From the NCBI GenBank assembly GCA_001599715.1, contig BCHU01000008.1, positions 620,001 to 684,000 on the forward strand: DNA of 64,000 nucleotides, in the 5' to 3' direction. Source of the stretch: Phaeotremella fagi. Lineage: Eukaryota; Basidiomycota; Tremellomycetes; Tremellales; Phaeotremellaceae. The first letter of the stretch is position 1. The number at the start of each line of letters is the position of its first letter. The notes under the pieces are model-generated. The model did no database searches and had not been told where the DNA came from. It worked only from the letters and a program-made list of their open reading frames with translations. Of this stretch, positions 47,860 through 60,971 are shown in pieces. Both the position numbers and the translations under genes were made by a program.

Positions 47860-49387
47860 TCACTTTCTGTTCTTTCCGTTACCGATCTCCTTTCTGGCAT
47901 CATCGAATCGTCGGACGATAACTTGACATTGAGTAACCGCACATAACTGTTTCGACTTGGATTTTAAATCTTGATTAAAGAATTCTAATCCAGCTGCACG
48001 TTCGACAACTTCAACTAAAACAATCGGGGTCAACTCCAGTCATAATACACCGTTAGATTAACGTACCAGGAACAATGAAACTTCTTAAATCAGCTTGATC
48101 AGGAATTTCTTTGTTTGGTAAAACGAAGGCACCCATTGATAATTCTTTGATAGTGGATTTCGAGGTTATCGAATCACCTTCGTTTCTAGAGTTTTGGTTG
48201 GGTGTTTGGGGGAAAGAGAAATCTGGTCGGGAAGTTAGGATGACTTTGGCGAAATGGGTTGGGACTGATATCGCTGGTGGGGTGCCTATCACTTCGTGGG
48301 TCTGAGTTATGAATTGAGTATATTCTATCTGTTGATGAAGAGGGGGAGACTTACTACTCTCCATTTACCGTCGGGATGTAATGTTGGTAGATAGAGGGGT
48401 ACACTGGTTTGTTCAGAGTCATAACTTTAGAGTCACTTACGTGAACACATAAACATCTTCAAAATTTGTCGTCAACCTTCGACAGAAATCTTCTAGGTAC
48501 GCCCAATCTTTTCGTTTAGTCAGTGTGGGTCCTGTTGAACTACAGCTGCTTGGAACACACAATGTCTGTTGAAACCGTCACCAACTTGTGGTGCTATATT
48601 CGTAAGATAAAAAGTTTCATCCATAGCTTGTTGAGATATTTTGGCATCTGCTGCTGGGACCCTGGTTTTTTTGGTCAGTACTAAAAATTGTCTCGCATCG
48701 TGGCTTACATATGACCTCTGTCGTAACCACTCTTGAAGTCTGATTAAAAATCACGTTACCTCTTTCTCACATCATGCAATCAAACGACTTACAATCCTGT
48801 AGTCTAGCCCTAAACTTCTCAGGTATAGAATCATCTTCTTGGAATGTACTTCTTGATCTATCACCTTTCGTCGTTACAGGCGGAGTTGTGGGAGCTGTAT
48901 CTGCTTCACGAGCTTTTTCCAGTGGTACTGTGGTGGTAGAAATTGAGGCTGATGGTGTGCGAGACAACGAAGCTGCTGTCAGATGTTCAGCGGTCTATGA
49001 AGTGGATTTCAGCGTTACTCTTACTTAGATAAATAAGTCTTACCCAAGACGGATGACGAAGTTTTCGATCGTAAGCTGCTGTATAAGCTATTCTTTTGAT
49101 GATATCCGGTACAGGACCTAACACAATTTATCTCATATCAGTCTCTGTCGATACAAGTCAGAAGAAAGAATTGAAATACCAGGGAAACCACTTTGTAAAG
49201 CAACATTACCAGAAGAAAGTTTGATAGGTGACAGATTATCCAATCGAGGACCGGTAGACGGTTGGGTAGGCAATTCAACCTCCGATATCGAAGATTTCGC
49301 AGCGGTTTTTTTGGGATAGAGAATTCCAGCTCCTACACCTATTGTTAAACCTGCTACGAACAGTATTGATGGACCTAAAGAGGGCAT
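47860..49387 (-). CDS. NUC1: Mitochondrial endonuclease G (Nuc1)
   Basis: DNA/RNA non-specific endonuclease of the mitochondrial inner membrane/intermembrane space. Nine exons on the minus strand: 49387-49180, 49117-49044, 48994-48793, 48739-48709, 48661-48561, 48507-48441, 48403-48355, 48301-48067 and 48014-47860, 373 aa. An N-terminal hydrophobic anchor (SILFVAGLTIGVGAGILY) follows MPSLGP. Conserved YDRKLRHPSW, TAEHLT and DRSRSTFQEDDSIPEKFRA lead to the catalytic SGYDRGHMVPAADAK, with the active His. NIAPQVGDGFNRHYW carries the metal-binding Asn. The usual TGPL(Y/F)LP strand reads TVPLYLP across an exon junction, so either the Gly is replaced or that junction is slightly off. Confidence 0.92.
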
Positions 49388-49611
49388 CTTTTTAAGATAT
49401 TTGGTGGTGAAATCTCAACAATTCAACATCTTCACTTTTCGAAATTTCAACCTCCACCAAAATCTCAGGCACGGTTTAGAAATTGTGATGGCTACCATTC
49501 GTTTCCACGACACCAAATGACTTTAATCGACTTGAGATTATCATATTTACATAGTAAATTAACATAACATATCGAGAGAACAGCCCAATATAAACTCATA
49601 CTTCAGAAGAA

Positions 49612-52600
49612 ATGTCTACGGAACATCTCTTAGGCGATGTTGGGATCATCTTGGACGCTTTGATGGGATCCGCTGATGGTCCCAGGCAAGAGTAAGTTTT
49701 GCAGTATTTCGTCTTGGTGGTCGGTCTAACCTGCATTCATAGAGCTGAAGAACATTTACGTCGGTTAGTTAATCAGCAACCAGGAGAAGTCCTCCTAGTC
49801 CTTGCTCAAATTGGAGCCTTGGGTGTAGGCGGGTTTCAACTCGATGTAAGAGATTCCCGTCCCCATCATGCGAGCAAACTATTAACTTGCCCAGCACCGT
49901 TTACTCACATTGATCCTACTTCGTCGATTAGCTTTCAGAGCCCAACCTGGGTTGTTTCTCAATTCAAACGCGCAAATAGCTTCTGCACCTTTTGATGTGA
50001 TCAAAGAGAAAATCAGAGATAGAATCGAGAATGTCATTTGTACCGGATTGAAGGATGAGATGAATATCAAGATGAGAAAAGGTTTGGGTAATTGCGCCGC
50101 TTCTTGGGCTCAAGAAAGTGCTCTTCGACAACGTATGTTGAAACTGGTGTCTATGTTACAATGGTCATGTTTACTGATTTGTTATTTACAGGACCTTGTT
50201 TACCGCTTCCACCGGTTCTCCTGGCTTTGACAGCTTCTCAACACCCTTTCCATCGGTTTACACCTTTTCAACTACTCAACCTAACGCCAACTTTACTTAT
50301 TGATAGTGTAACGGAACCTATACCAATTGAACAACTTGCTCAACTTATTTTGGGAGGAATGCATGATCCAAGTATCGACGTTCGTGTTGAAGCTATATCA
50401 GCTATGAAGAGTGTTTTGCTTGAAGCTGTTACTGGGAAAGAGAGGGAACAGGTTGGATCACAATTAGTCTTTGAGGCTTTTAAAGTAGGTCTGGATATCA
50501 GAGCGATACTAACTTGACAGCAATTGCCTCTCTTACCTTCCAACACTCTCTCCCATGCTCTTCTTCCCTTAGTCGATTTAGCTTCCAATTACCCAAACCT
50601 CTTCTTACCAAACTTGGATCACATCATCTCTTACACGCTCTCACTGTTGTCTCCTCCATCAGATCACTTATTCCCATACACATTCTCTTCCTATCCACCA
50701 TCTAAATCCGATTGGGACGAATGGATAGAAATCGACAATTCAGCTACTGAATTCTTACTTTCTCTGATCGAACTTCGTGGTCCACAAATTATTTCTTGGC
50801 AAAACGGTAAAATAGGGAAAGAGATGCTTGGGTTGTTGATTGCAAGACAGGTTGGATCGTTTTTAGATGATGGAGAGGAATGCTCGAGTTGGTTAGAGGA
50901 GACTGAGGTGAGATTTTTGGATTTGATTTTGGTGAAGACTGATGTGTTTAGTTGGATGCTGCGGATGAAGATTATCCTGCTTTCTCGGAAGAATCACTTG
51001 ATCGGTTGGCTATAGCCATTGGTAAGTTTATAATGGATTTGTTATTCTGATCCTTGATAGGCGGTGAGACACTACTACCAGCTTTATCGGAACATGTCCA
51101 AGCTCTTCTTCAACAGTCTGATTGGAGAGGGCGGTACTGTGCTCTCATTGCTGTAGGCAGCATTGCAGAAGGTTGTGTACAGGTATGACAGGATCAGTAG
51201 TCACGATGCTTTTTGACTCACAAATAACCGTAGGAGTTGAAGCCTCGAATCAACGATGTACTCAAGTAAGTTCTACCCAAGCAAGTTTGGAGTGGGACTC
51301 ATTGCTCTTTTCAGCATCATATCTCCAAGTGCAAAAGATCCTCATCCACGAGTTCGATATGCTTTCATTCAATGTATTGGTCAGCTATTGAATGATTGTG
51401 AGGTAGGTTATTAGTGTCTACGTTTTTGGACTCGGTTTAAATTCGCTCCAGGGAATTCTCCAGACCGAATATTCAGGACCAACAACTCAGATCTTATTGG
51501 AATTCCTCTCTGACCCAACAACCAGGTCAGCTTTCGTTAGATTCTAACTCGACTCTAGCTGACGATTCACAGAGTTCGTGCTCATGCTGTCGCTTGCTTG
51601 GCCAATTATTATCATCACGAGGATGTCAAAGTTTCTACTCCAGAGGTTGAAGCAGTGGTCAAGCAGCTACTAGACGTCTTTCACCAAGGCCCGTTGTATG
51701 TACAAGAACAAGTTCTTGCCACGATCTGTGAGTTGTTTTATATCTCTCCTATCAACGCTCTGATACCTGGTTTAGGTGGTATGGCTTCCAGAGCTGAGGA
51801 AGCATTCTCAACATCTTTCGGTGAGCTTTCAGGATCGTGTTTCGAACGTGATTGACCTCAGTTTCAGACGGAGTGATGGAGCTTTTGATCAGAATACTTA
51901 CCGCTCAGACTGATGAATCGCATCATAAGCTTGTTGGACGAGCTATGGAGTGTGCAACTCTAATGGGTATGTTTTCTCTTCGACTCGCAATTAATCTTCA
52001 CTGAAAACATTACAGGATTGGCTGTAGGGAAAGCGGTATGTCGAGCAGCTGGAATCAATCAACTAAATCCCACAGGTTTTCTCCGTGAACGCTGTCAATC
52101 TAGCTACGATCATGATCTCCATACAGAATTCGGTAGTTTCATCTGACGACGTCAGAAGTGGTTATCTCATGGAGTGTAAGTCGACCAGGAACGCGGAAAT
52201 CCAGTATTGTAGACTGACTATTCAAACAGCCTGGGGAAATCTCTGTCGTATCTTGGGCAACGACTTCGCACCATTCTTGACATACGTTATCCCACCACTC
52301 TTAAAAGCAGCATCACACGTTCCACCTAAACCAACTGATAGTGGGTTTCACTCACTTACCTCTATTCTGACATTCATAGCGTACGCTAAAGTCACTGACG
52401 CTGATGAGAGTTCTCAAGAGGCTTATGCACATACAGCTGAGATGGAGGAGAAGGAATTGGCTTTTGAGCAATTGACGATTTACGCTTTTCAAATGGGGAG
52501 ATTGTTTGAACCTTATTTGATGGAATCTATGAAATTGAGCTTGGAGGCTTTGACGTTCGAACATTCAGAGAATGTTAGAGAGGTATGTGGATACCTCGTT

Positions 52601-53219
52601 CTGAAGTTTGTGCTGACATTGGTATCTAGGCGGCCGCTTAGTATGTCCATATTGTATCCTGTTTTTGTTGTTTGGCTAAACTTATCTGTATTAGCCTCGT
52701 ACCGGGTCTCCTACAGGTTGCTAAGGATTCCAATTCTTGGGATGGGAATTTGACGATACTCGAGGAAGTGTTTGATAAATTGATAGCTGCTATCGCTAGA
52801 GAGTCAGATTTTGGATTTTTGAATCTACTGTAAGCTGCCCACGACGCCCCTATAAGAAGTATAATAACTAAAACGACAACGTTTACAGATACAAATCACT
52901 AACGGATTCAATCCACGTAATCCCCTCTCCAATCTCTCCAAACTTGCTCGAAAAACTCCTAAAAATAACCCAAACTCATCTAACAGACCTAAAATCCCGA
53001 AGAGAAGATAGAGAGATCCAATCACCTTATATGGATGAGAGTGATATAGAATTCCTAATGGAAGAGCAGAACGACGAGAATGAAGCTTTGTTCAGTATGA
53101 GGGATTGTTTGGTTAGGGTTGGTGAAGGGGTTGGGGATGATAAGGTTAGGAAGAGCTTGGAAGGGTTTGTTGGGGAGATTGGACGGATTGGGAAGATTGG
53201 TTTGAAAGGTGGTGAATAG
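49612..53219 (+). CDS. KAP121: Importin-beta family karyopherin, Kap121/Pse1 (importin-5)-like, short at the C-terminus
   Basis: HEAT-repeat nuclear import receptor. About 20 coding exons, 898 aa. EEHLRRLVNQQPGEVLLVLAQ opens the repeats. DHRLLTLILLRRLAFRAQPG, DWRGRYCALIAVGSIAEGCV, KDPHPRVRYAFIQCIGQLL, RVRAHAVACLANYYHHEDV and LYVQEQVLATI follow Pse1 closely. MECATLMGLAVGKAVF and WGNLCRILGNDFAPFL also match. Pse1/importin-5 proteins are about 1090 aa; this one stops soon after an acidic segment (MDESDIEFLMEEQNDENEAL), about 200 residues early. No continuation is visible after the stop at 53217-53219. It may be a lineage-specific short form or a second, divergent copy. A 39-base intron at 52341-52379 is inferred from splice motifs. 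Confidence 0.85.
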
Positions 53220-53790
53220 GGGGATGTGGGGGGTTGAGATTGTATTACTCTTTGTCATGTTCTGCTGTTTAATCTATACCCTGCAATGTGATACAATACA
53301 AGTATGTTTACCATGGGAGGGATGCTTGGTGCCACTTTACAATGTCGGTGTTGCTCCGCTAAGCTTAAGCATCTCCCTGGACTGAATCTTCACAACAACG
53401 TTATCTATCTAGAACACTACTTAGATATCTCATTTCATATTCATATCCACAATCATCATCAATAGCTAAATACACATCCACTACTCACTTCAATCTACAA
53501 ATGATCGCTTAAGTTCGGAATCAGGCGAAACAAAGAGTAAACCATTCCCAAGATACACCACGTTCATCATATCCTTTTTCAATTCAGTTAGTAAACTTAT
53601 AATTTCATATACATCTCCATCACAACACAGGAGAGATCTTTCACGTAGTCAAGGTCAAGAGCAACAAGATATCGAAAGTTTCGCTCTTCTTCCTTTAGAT
53701 TCTGTGTATAAGGAAGACAGGGTAGAAGAAAGGAGAAATAAACTTTGGACTTGGTGGACCGCATCTTCTTTTGCTAAGAACGGTGATAAA
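53220..53790. other. Intergenic region with an open frame leading into PHO91
   Basis: Promoter region. From about 53631 the frame upstream of the PHO91 start is open for more than 50 codons and looks protein-like (see findings), so the gene may start further upstream in an unseen exon. Confidence 0.45.
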
Positions 53791-56700
53791 ATGAAGTTCG
53801 GGTAGGTTCGACCTTGTCACATCATGTTGGACTGTTTATTCATCTGTTATACTTTTAGTACCCTTCTCGAACTCAATAGTAATATTGAATGGTGGAATGA
53901 ATATGTCGAGTGAGTCTTACATTAACCTTTTTTGATTGGTCCCCTTTTTGCTCACACGATCCGAAAAAGTTATGATTCTTTGAAAAAATTATTTCCTTCA
54001 GTCCCACTTGATCCAACTTATCTCTCTACTCAACAACATGCGGAGAACACTTCATTGTTACCTACCCATGTCACAGCTCAATCCAATAAATACGCTTCAC
54101 CGGTAGAATTCCGTCAAGCGTTGGATAGAGAACGTAACAAGGTTATCGATTTTTATAAAATGAAATTAGAAGAACTTGTCAAGAATCATGAGAATCTTGA
54201 AGATGTTGTTGCTGAGAAGGAGGAGGAACAATTGAATGGAATGAGTGACGATGTTATAGAAGAAGAGGATGAGGATGATGTTGATAATGAAAATTTGGAT
54301 CACACGGATGTTGAGGAAAACGATAGATTGATGTCTGGATCTATCAACAAAACACCTGGATCCGGTAGGAAAGCTTTACGATCACGACCTTCGATGTTTG
54401 GTCGTTTCGCTTCTCGTTTCAGTGTCAGGAAATCTTCAAATTTCGGACTTCCAATCGAAGATGAAGCTGATATAATGGAAGCTGCGATTTCTAGACGTAG
54501 ATCAAGAAGTCGAAGTGCTCAACGTGTAGCCTCTGGTAGAGCTACACTTGATGTATTCGATTCACAAGAGATCACTCCAACAACTTCACCAAAGATCAAT
54601 AAACTCAATCGACCTAAATCAGCACGTCGACAATCTGATATTGATTCTTCAGCCGACGAAGGTCCAGGGCCAAACGATCGACGAGCTTCAGTCTCTTCGA
54701 CTTCTTCAGGTTACAATACTTGGGGTAGAAAGAAGATTGTTGATCTGGGTTTACAACTCTTAGATCCAAATTCGGTTCCTGAATGGGTTGAAAGGAAAAC
54801 TCAAATCAACGATGAAGGCCAGGAGGAAGTTTCACCTGTTTACCTATGGGTCGGTAATAACGAAGAGAACACTATGTATATGAAAGTTGGTTTCAAGAAA
54901 CAGATTAGCGCTATTTGGCTCGAAGCTTATGCTTTGAAAAATTACGTTGATTTGAATCTTACTGCTTTTGAGAAGATTTTGAAAAAGTGGGCCAATTCTA
55001 TTATTATAGGGAAGCTTTTACTAATGCACACTTAGATACGATAAGAACACCAATTCAAAGGTTCGTTCATTCACTACAACCCCTACTGATCTCTACGCTA
55101 GCTCAAAAAATCTTATATCGAAGAACAAGTCCTAACATCCTACCCATGGCTACCCTCGTCTAAAGAAGAACTGGACAAACTTCTCGCCAGAATTTTATTC
55201 CTCTACACAAGAGTCGTAGCAGCCGGTAACGAAGACGTAGCAAAGGAACAACTTCGATTACAACTTCGTGAAAAGATCGTCGTTGACAGAGGAACAGTCT
55301 GGTCACAAGCTGTATCATCACGTCGTACCAATGGAATCTTCAGAAGTGTAGAGCCAGAAACTCACGTTTCCGCTTTCGAACCTGATAAACGAATTTGGCA
55401 TACTCCTTTAGGTAATTTTAGACCACCAAGTTGGATTTCGATGAAGGGTATCATCTTCATTTTCGCTCTTGGGGTATTGAGTACTATAGTGGTTGTTCAA
55501 CCTTTTGATAGGGTTGAGGAAAGTAATTGTTTGGCTTTATTGGTGTTTTGTACTATCTTGTGGGCTACTGAGGTAAGTTGGGATGTTAGGTCCGGTGTTG
55601 ACTCGTAGGCTATCCCCTTGTTCGTTACCTCCCTCGGTGTTCCTTTACTAGTGGTTTTCTTGAGGGTTTTACGATCAGGAGATGCGGAGGATAGACGATT
55701 GACTGCGGCAGAAGGGACCAAGTGAGTCTGAATCGTCCTATCTCAATTGCTTGCTACCAAAAACTGATTGTTTCAGATACATCTTTTCACAAATGTTCTC
55801 ACCGACTATCATGCTTTTGATTGGTGGTTTCACTATCGCTGCCGTTCTATCCAAAACCAGATTGGACGTCATGACAGCTTCGAGAATCCTCAATGCTGCT
55901 GGTACGAGACCAAGTGTTGTGTTATTGGTCTTAATGTGTGTTGCTACATTTGCGAGTATGTGGATTAGTAATGTTGCGGCGCCTACTTTATGTTACGCTT
56001 TAATCAAGGTAGGAGGTTTGATGACATTTCGCTATATTTGCCTAACGCATATTAGCCCATTACAGATGAACTCAATCCAAAATCGTTCTTCTCCAGATGT
56101 CTCATTGTAAGTGAACGTGGATAAAGATGCACACCGACTTATCAATCACCCCAGCTTGCCATAGCATTAGCCTCAAACATCGGTGGTCAAGCTTCACCAA
56201 TCTCCTCACCCCAAAATCTAATAGCATTAGGATCAATGAACCCCCCACTCTCATGGTTAGAATGGTTCGCCATTTCAATTCCAGTATCGAGTATTTCTAT
56301 ACTCGTCATCTGGGCGTTCCTTCATTTAGGCTATAAATGGGAAGATGATCTTAAGATCCCACCCATGAGGAAAAACACGGATTCTTTGACTAGAACTCAT
56401 TATTATGTACTTTTCGTTAGTGCTTTAACGATTGCTCTTTGGTGTGCGGAAAAATCTGTTGAGGAGTATGTTGGTGATATGGGGATTATCGCTTTGATCC
56501 CCCTGATCGCTTTCTTTGGTACGGGGATTTTGTCAAAGGTAAGTACGAGTCTGGGTGAATTGGAGTTGAACACAAATTGATTATTCTTCACTCTACTATA
56601 GGAGGACTTCCATTCTTTCCATTGGTCAATTGTTTTCTTAGCTATGGGCGGTATAGCTTTGGGTAAAGCGGTACTTTCCTCGGGATTACTTGATGATCTA

Positions 56701-57288
56701 GATAAAGTTCTGGAAGAGTTCGTACAGGGTATGGGGTTGTATAGTATCTTAGTCATTTTCTCCCTTCTGGCTTTGGTGATTGCTACATTGTGAGTGATTT
56801 TCAATAGCGCAGTTTTGAACCCACTCACTCGAACTAGCATCTCACATACCATCGCTGCTGTACTTTTAGTACCTATCGCAACGAGAATTGGGGAATCATT
56901 AGAAGAACCGCATCCAAGATTATTGATCATGGTGACCGCATTGATCTGTTCTGCCGGAATGGGTTTACCAGTATCTGGATTCCCTAACATGACAGCGTGA
57001 GTTGATTCGACGTCAGTCAGTACAAGAAAGAGTATCTGATCTTGTATCGCAGTATAACGCAAGAGAATAAACTTGGGACGAGGTTTATTGAAGCTTCAGA
57101 TTTCTTGAAGAACGGTATTCCAGCTTCGGTCTTGGCTACTTTCGTATGTCCTGAAGGTGTTTCTTTGCGATGTTTTGCTGATTATGATTAGGTTATTATC
57201 ACTATCGGAGTCGGTGTGATGAGATTGATCAAGTAAGTCGTATTGTCTTTCCTGTGAGATTGAAGACTAATCTTGCAATAGTTTATAA
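53791..57288 (+). CDS. PHO91: SPX-domain low-affinity phosphate transporter (Pho91/Pho87/Pho90-like)
   Basis: Phosphate carrier with an N-terminal inositol-pyrophosphate-sensing SPX domain and a C-terminal DASS/SLC13 membrane domain; in yeast Pho91 is vacuolar, Pho87/90 plasma-membrane. Fourteen exons, 946 aa. SPX pieces: MKFGTLLELNSNIEWWNEYV, YDSLKKLFPSV, then a long acidic/Ser insert, LTAFEKILKKYDKNT and SKLKKSYIEEQVL. Membrane part: LLVFCTILWATEAIPLFVTS, then MWISNVAAPTLCYALIKPIT, ASNIGGQASPISSPQNLIAL and SHTIAAVLLVPIATRIGE. GMGLPVSGFPNMTA follows near the end. First and last coding exons are 11 and 7 bases. An upstream open frame suggests the N-terminus may be longer. Confidence 0.92.
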
Positions 57289-57441
57289 ATTGGCGTTGGT
57301 CTTTTGACGAAGGTAGAAATTTGAATGTACGACATGTTTGGGTCTAGAAAATGAGGATGAGGAAAGAGTAACGACTGAGAAAAGAGATTTAATTGTTATG
57401 CATTGGGTATCATGAATGCTAGATATACTTCCAAAGTCGTT

Positions 57442-58328
57442 TTAAGCAAGACCTATCAAATTGTTAGAAAGCATTAACCAAGTTTCCAACCATCTAACTC
57501 CGATCTCGTCTGTACCAATCGACTCTGGGGATGAGAGAAGAATCTCGTTAACGGCCTGATTGACTTGACAAGGATGAATGGACCAATTGATATGACCCGT
57601 AGTGGGATGTTCGACCTGTTGAATTAAAGGGAAGATCGAGGTGGGTAAGAGGATCGTATCTGACCTGATTGAATCGGGATGAGGTCGGGGATGAAGGTTG
57701 AGGATTTTGAAAGATATTATTTGGGGTAATGGGATTGGACTTCCGGCTTTTTGGTTCGTCAGCAACAGTAGATGCGATTGACTCACATTCGTCGAAGACG
57801 TTGAAACATAACATCGGGATTTGATAAGTCCTCGAATAGACTATTGAGAATTCTATTTGACATTTGATGAGTGAATCCGGATCTGGGTTTAAGGAATGGA
57901 CATCATCGAGTTCTTCGAGATCATCTCCGTCATCTTCATTTTGAGGTTCATGTTTAATTGTGGTGCTCTTGACGATGTTTCGAAATAGATAACCGTGCCC
58001 ATCGACTTTCTTTCATCCTCATTAGTTTATTAACCAAGACGTTATAAGAGATCTATCTTACAGGATGTTCGATCCATGTCCAACCTCTTTGATATCTCTC
58101 CTTCATACTTCTATGTTCATCGTGGGCGTGGGCTTGGGGGCGTTCGTTTGGTTCTCCATATTTCTTTAGGAACGATTGACAAGTCTGAGCGAATTCTTGA
58201 TGGGTGATGAATAGTTGTTCATCTAATTTAAGATCATTGACTAAAGGGTCCTTCGGTTCATCGATGATTATAGAGTCTTCGTTTATAGGTTCGAAATCTG
58301 TCTCTGTCTTTGCTGGATGATCTGTCAT
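57442..58328 (-). CDS. ATG10: Autophagy E2-like enzyme Atg10
   Basis: E2-like enzyme that conjugates Atg12 to Atg5 for autophagosome growth. Three exons on the minus strand (58328-58062, 58009-57787, 57746-57442) encode 264 aa. The start helix region is LFITHQEFAQTCQSFLKKY, then WTWIEHPKVDGHGYLFRNIV. The core strand IEFSIVYSRTYQIPMLCFNVFD is characteristic. The catalytic cysteine lies in INWSIHPCQVNQAVNEIL. The tail ETWLMLSNNLIGLA fits the WLSLVGPVVGL end of Atg10. An acidic insert precedes the core strand. Tail-to-tail with PHO91. Confidence 0.9.
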
Positions 58329-58508
58329 TTATGTAGATGGTTGATAGACGTTGTTAAGAGTTTTTGGTTTATTTGGTTCCTCGAGCCGATTTACTCAAAA
58401 GTGCCGACTAGTATGAAATCAACATTCACTGCACTGCCTGACCGAACTGATGCATACAGACATGTTTCTATGCTTTATCTTTCTCGACCCAACCCTCAAA
58501 TTCTAATT

Positions 58509-60663
58509 TCAACTCATCAGATCCTCACCCCCATCAATCTTATCTTTATCTACTCCCCCATTGACCTCACCACCATTAAGGTTCAATCTCAATCCCGACC
58601 CACTCCCATTCTCTTCCGGTATCTTTGTTAAATCCGTCTCCTCACTAGTCTTACTTTCACGTTGAGGAATTATTTCAGGTATAGATACAGGTTCAGCAAC
58701 TAGGTTACCGTTATCTACTTGAATTAGTAGACCTTCGTTGGCTAGTGTATGAGTTATCCCGTTGTTTGGGGTCGGTGTTCCGTTGTGCTATTTGCGTTTC
58801 AATTTAGATGATCTTTCCTTTGGCTGAGAACTTGTACTCACCGATGGTCTTCTACTTAACGCTGAGATCACTCTTTGTCGTTCGATTATACCGCCTATAG
58901 AGTCATTTAGTGGTGAGAGTCGAAGGGTTTCACTCACGCATGACAGCAGCTGTACCTGATCTCTTCGCAACTTTTTTCGATTGATTATCGACGTATCGAT
59001 CAGTTTCGTCAATCTATCGGGCATTAGTTGTAATAGTTAACAACGGAAACAATGACTAACGATCTCCTCGCCTATAATTCTAGATAACTTGGTTAACGAA
59101 ACACACCGCATTGAGGATCAGATTACTCACTCCTCTATCAAATCCTCCACTGTATTGGATCAGTCTCCAAATAAAGTAGCCCTCATCACGACACTCACAA
59201 GAAACTATACCCAAAGCTCCACCTTTCTGACCGGGCGTCTCACTAAGAAGTAAAAGATGAGCACGACCCGTCTGGAAATAATCCAATGCTTGAAAACAAT
59301 TGATATCAGGTCGAGCCTCTGGTAAAGGCAACAAAGGGAATTTAGAGACTGGCCATCGATCTTCTGGGTTATAAGTAATCAACTGCAGTCATGTCAGTCA
59401 TGAATACCAATCCAAGTAGCATATAAAGACATACACGTTTGACCAAAAGCATTCCGATGAAATTATCTGCTTGGCCTGGTTCATGGACTGGTATTCTGGA
59501 GAAACCGGAGAAAAGGATACGATCGATAGCTGCGTGATCTAGTATTTCATCGGCGGGGAGTGATAGACAATCTTTGATTGGTGTCATGATTTCTTGGGCA
59601 TGTTTGTCATTAAGAGATAGAACTCCGTTCAGGATTCCAATCTGACGAAGGGAGGTTAGAGAATGACTTTGATTCGAACTGTAACAAGACGTACCTCGTC
59701 ATCTCTTAATGGTTCTTCACCTTCTCTGTGGAATTGGAGGAAACTTTTCAATTCGGCTTTCTTGTACCTATCAAGTATGTTAGATTGAGCTACTAGAGTG
59801 TAGGTTCAAGCTCACGTATGACCAGCTTCACTTCCCAAAACGTAATCCAATAATTTAGCTATTGGCCAAGCAATCGGAGCGAAGATCACCATGAGAGCTA
59901 AGACGAACGGTGCGCAAACTCCACCGATAGCTAGACCGTATCTGACGCAGACCTATCATGGAACATTCAGTTAGTAATACACTTCGAAGCGTGGATAGCA
60001 ACTGACAGCTTGCGGAATGATTTCACCAAAAATAACAATCATCGTCGTCGAAACTACTACAGCAGCTAGACCTCCACCAAGGACATCATCAAGGAAGATG
60101 GGTAATGATTCGTTGACGATCTGAGTGGGTGTTAGACAGGTGCGATAGGAATACAGGATGAACATTTTCGATACGCACAACATTCCCTAATAACAGAACG
60201 ACGAGAACCCAATGTCTACCTCTAGACAATAATCTCAGCACCTTGTTTGCTGCCTTCTTTTCCCTAGGGTCAGAAGAGGAAGTAGCCAAAACTCTGAGAT
60301 TCAAATCGTCCGATCCCATCAAAGCTAGAGTCAACCTGATCACCGTAAATTCATCAGTAAACGATCTTTCAGAAGTAGAATGGATTTGACTGACCCAGCG
60401 AAAACACCACCAAGGAGTACTAAACCGACACTGAATATCAATTTCCACATGAAGACAGGACTTCCAGGTGGATCCTCTGGTTCGATGGGTGAATCGGCGA
60501 GTCCGTTGAGGTTGTCTATGGAATATTGAAGACCACGTTTGAGAGGTTGATTCTTTGACAGATGGGAGGGGATTAGATGGAATAATTTGGATAGGGAAAT
60601 GATTGTTGGGAGGGATGATTTTAAAAGACTTTTTGGTTTGGTTCTTGATGTTATTGGAGGCAT
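58509..60663 (-). CDS. MAM3: CNNM/Mam3-type DUF21-CBS membrane protein
   Basis: Membrane protein of the CNNM family, involved in Mg/Mn and metal homeostasis; yeast Mam3 is vacuolar. Twelve exons on the minus strand from 60663-60395 to 58787-58509, 528 aa. The DUF21 membrane domain includes [38 protein letters not shown] and [40 protein letters not shown] opens the CBS pair, with [40 protein letters not shown] closes it, assembled from two 19-base exons. DETDRYVD follows. The C-terminus is disordered and Asn/Gly-rich. Every exon junction keeps these family motifs intact. Confidence 0.92.
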
Positions 60664-60971
60664 TTTGAATGTATTTTGTATACTTATCTGGTGGTATGGT
60701 TCAAGAAAGAGAAGATGTAGAGGGAAGGTATTTCAAGATGATGCTGTTGGCGGGATTTATTTCCTAATTGGGTAATTTCATAATGACTATTTCAGGTTAC
60801 AGCAGGATGTACGTGGTTGATTTTTATCTTCAACTTGGTCTTTTCTCTTCTTCTTTCTCTGGTTTTTCTGTTCATTCTTTCCATTCTTATCCATACTCAT
60901 TCATAATTCATAGACAGAACAAACTACACCCTGCGCACAATGACAACTAAACACTTCTCCTGTCACATCAA
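60664..60971. other. Divergent promoter of MAM3 and the downstream unknown gene
   Basis: About 308 bases with a CT-rich tract (60838-60900). No gene recognised. Confidence 0.5.
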
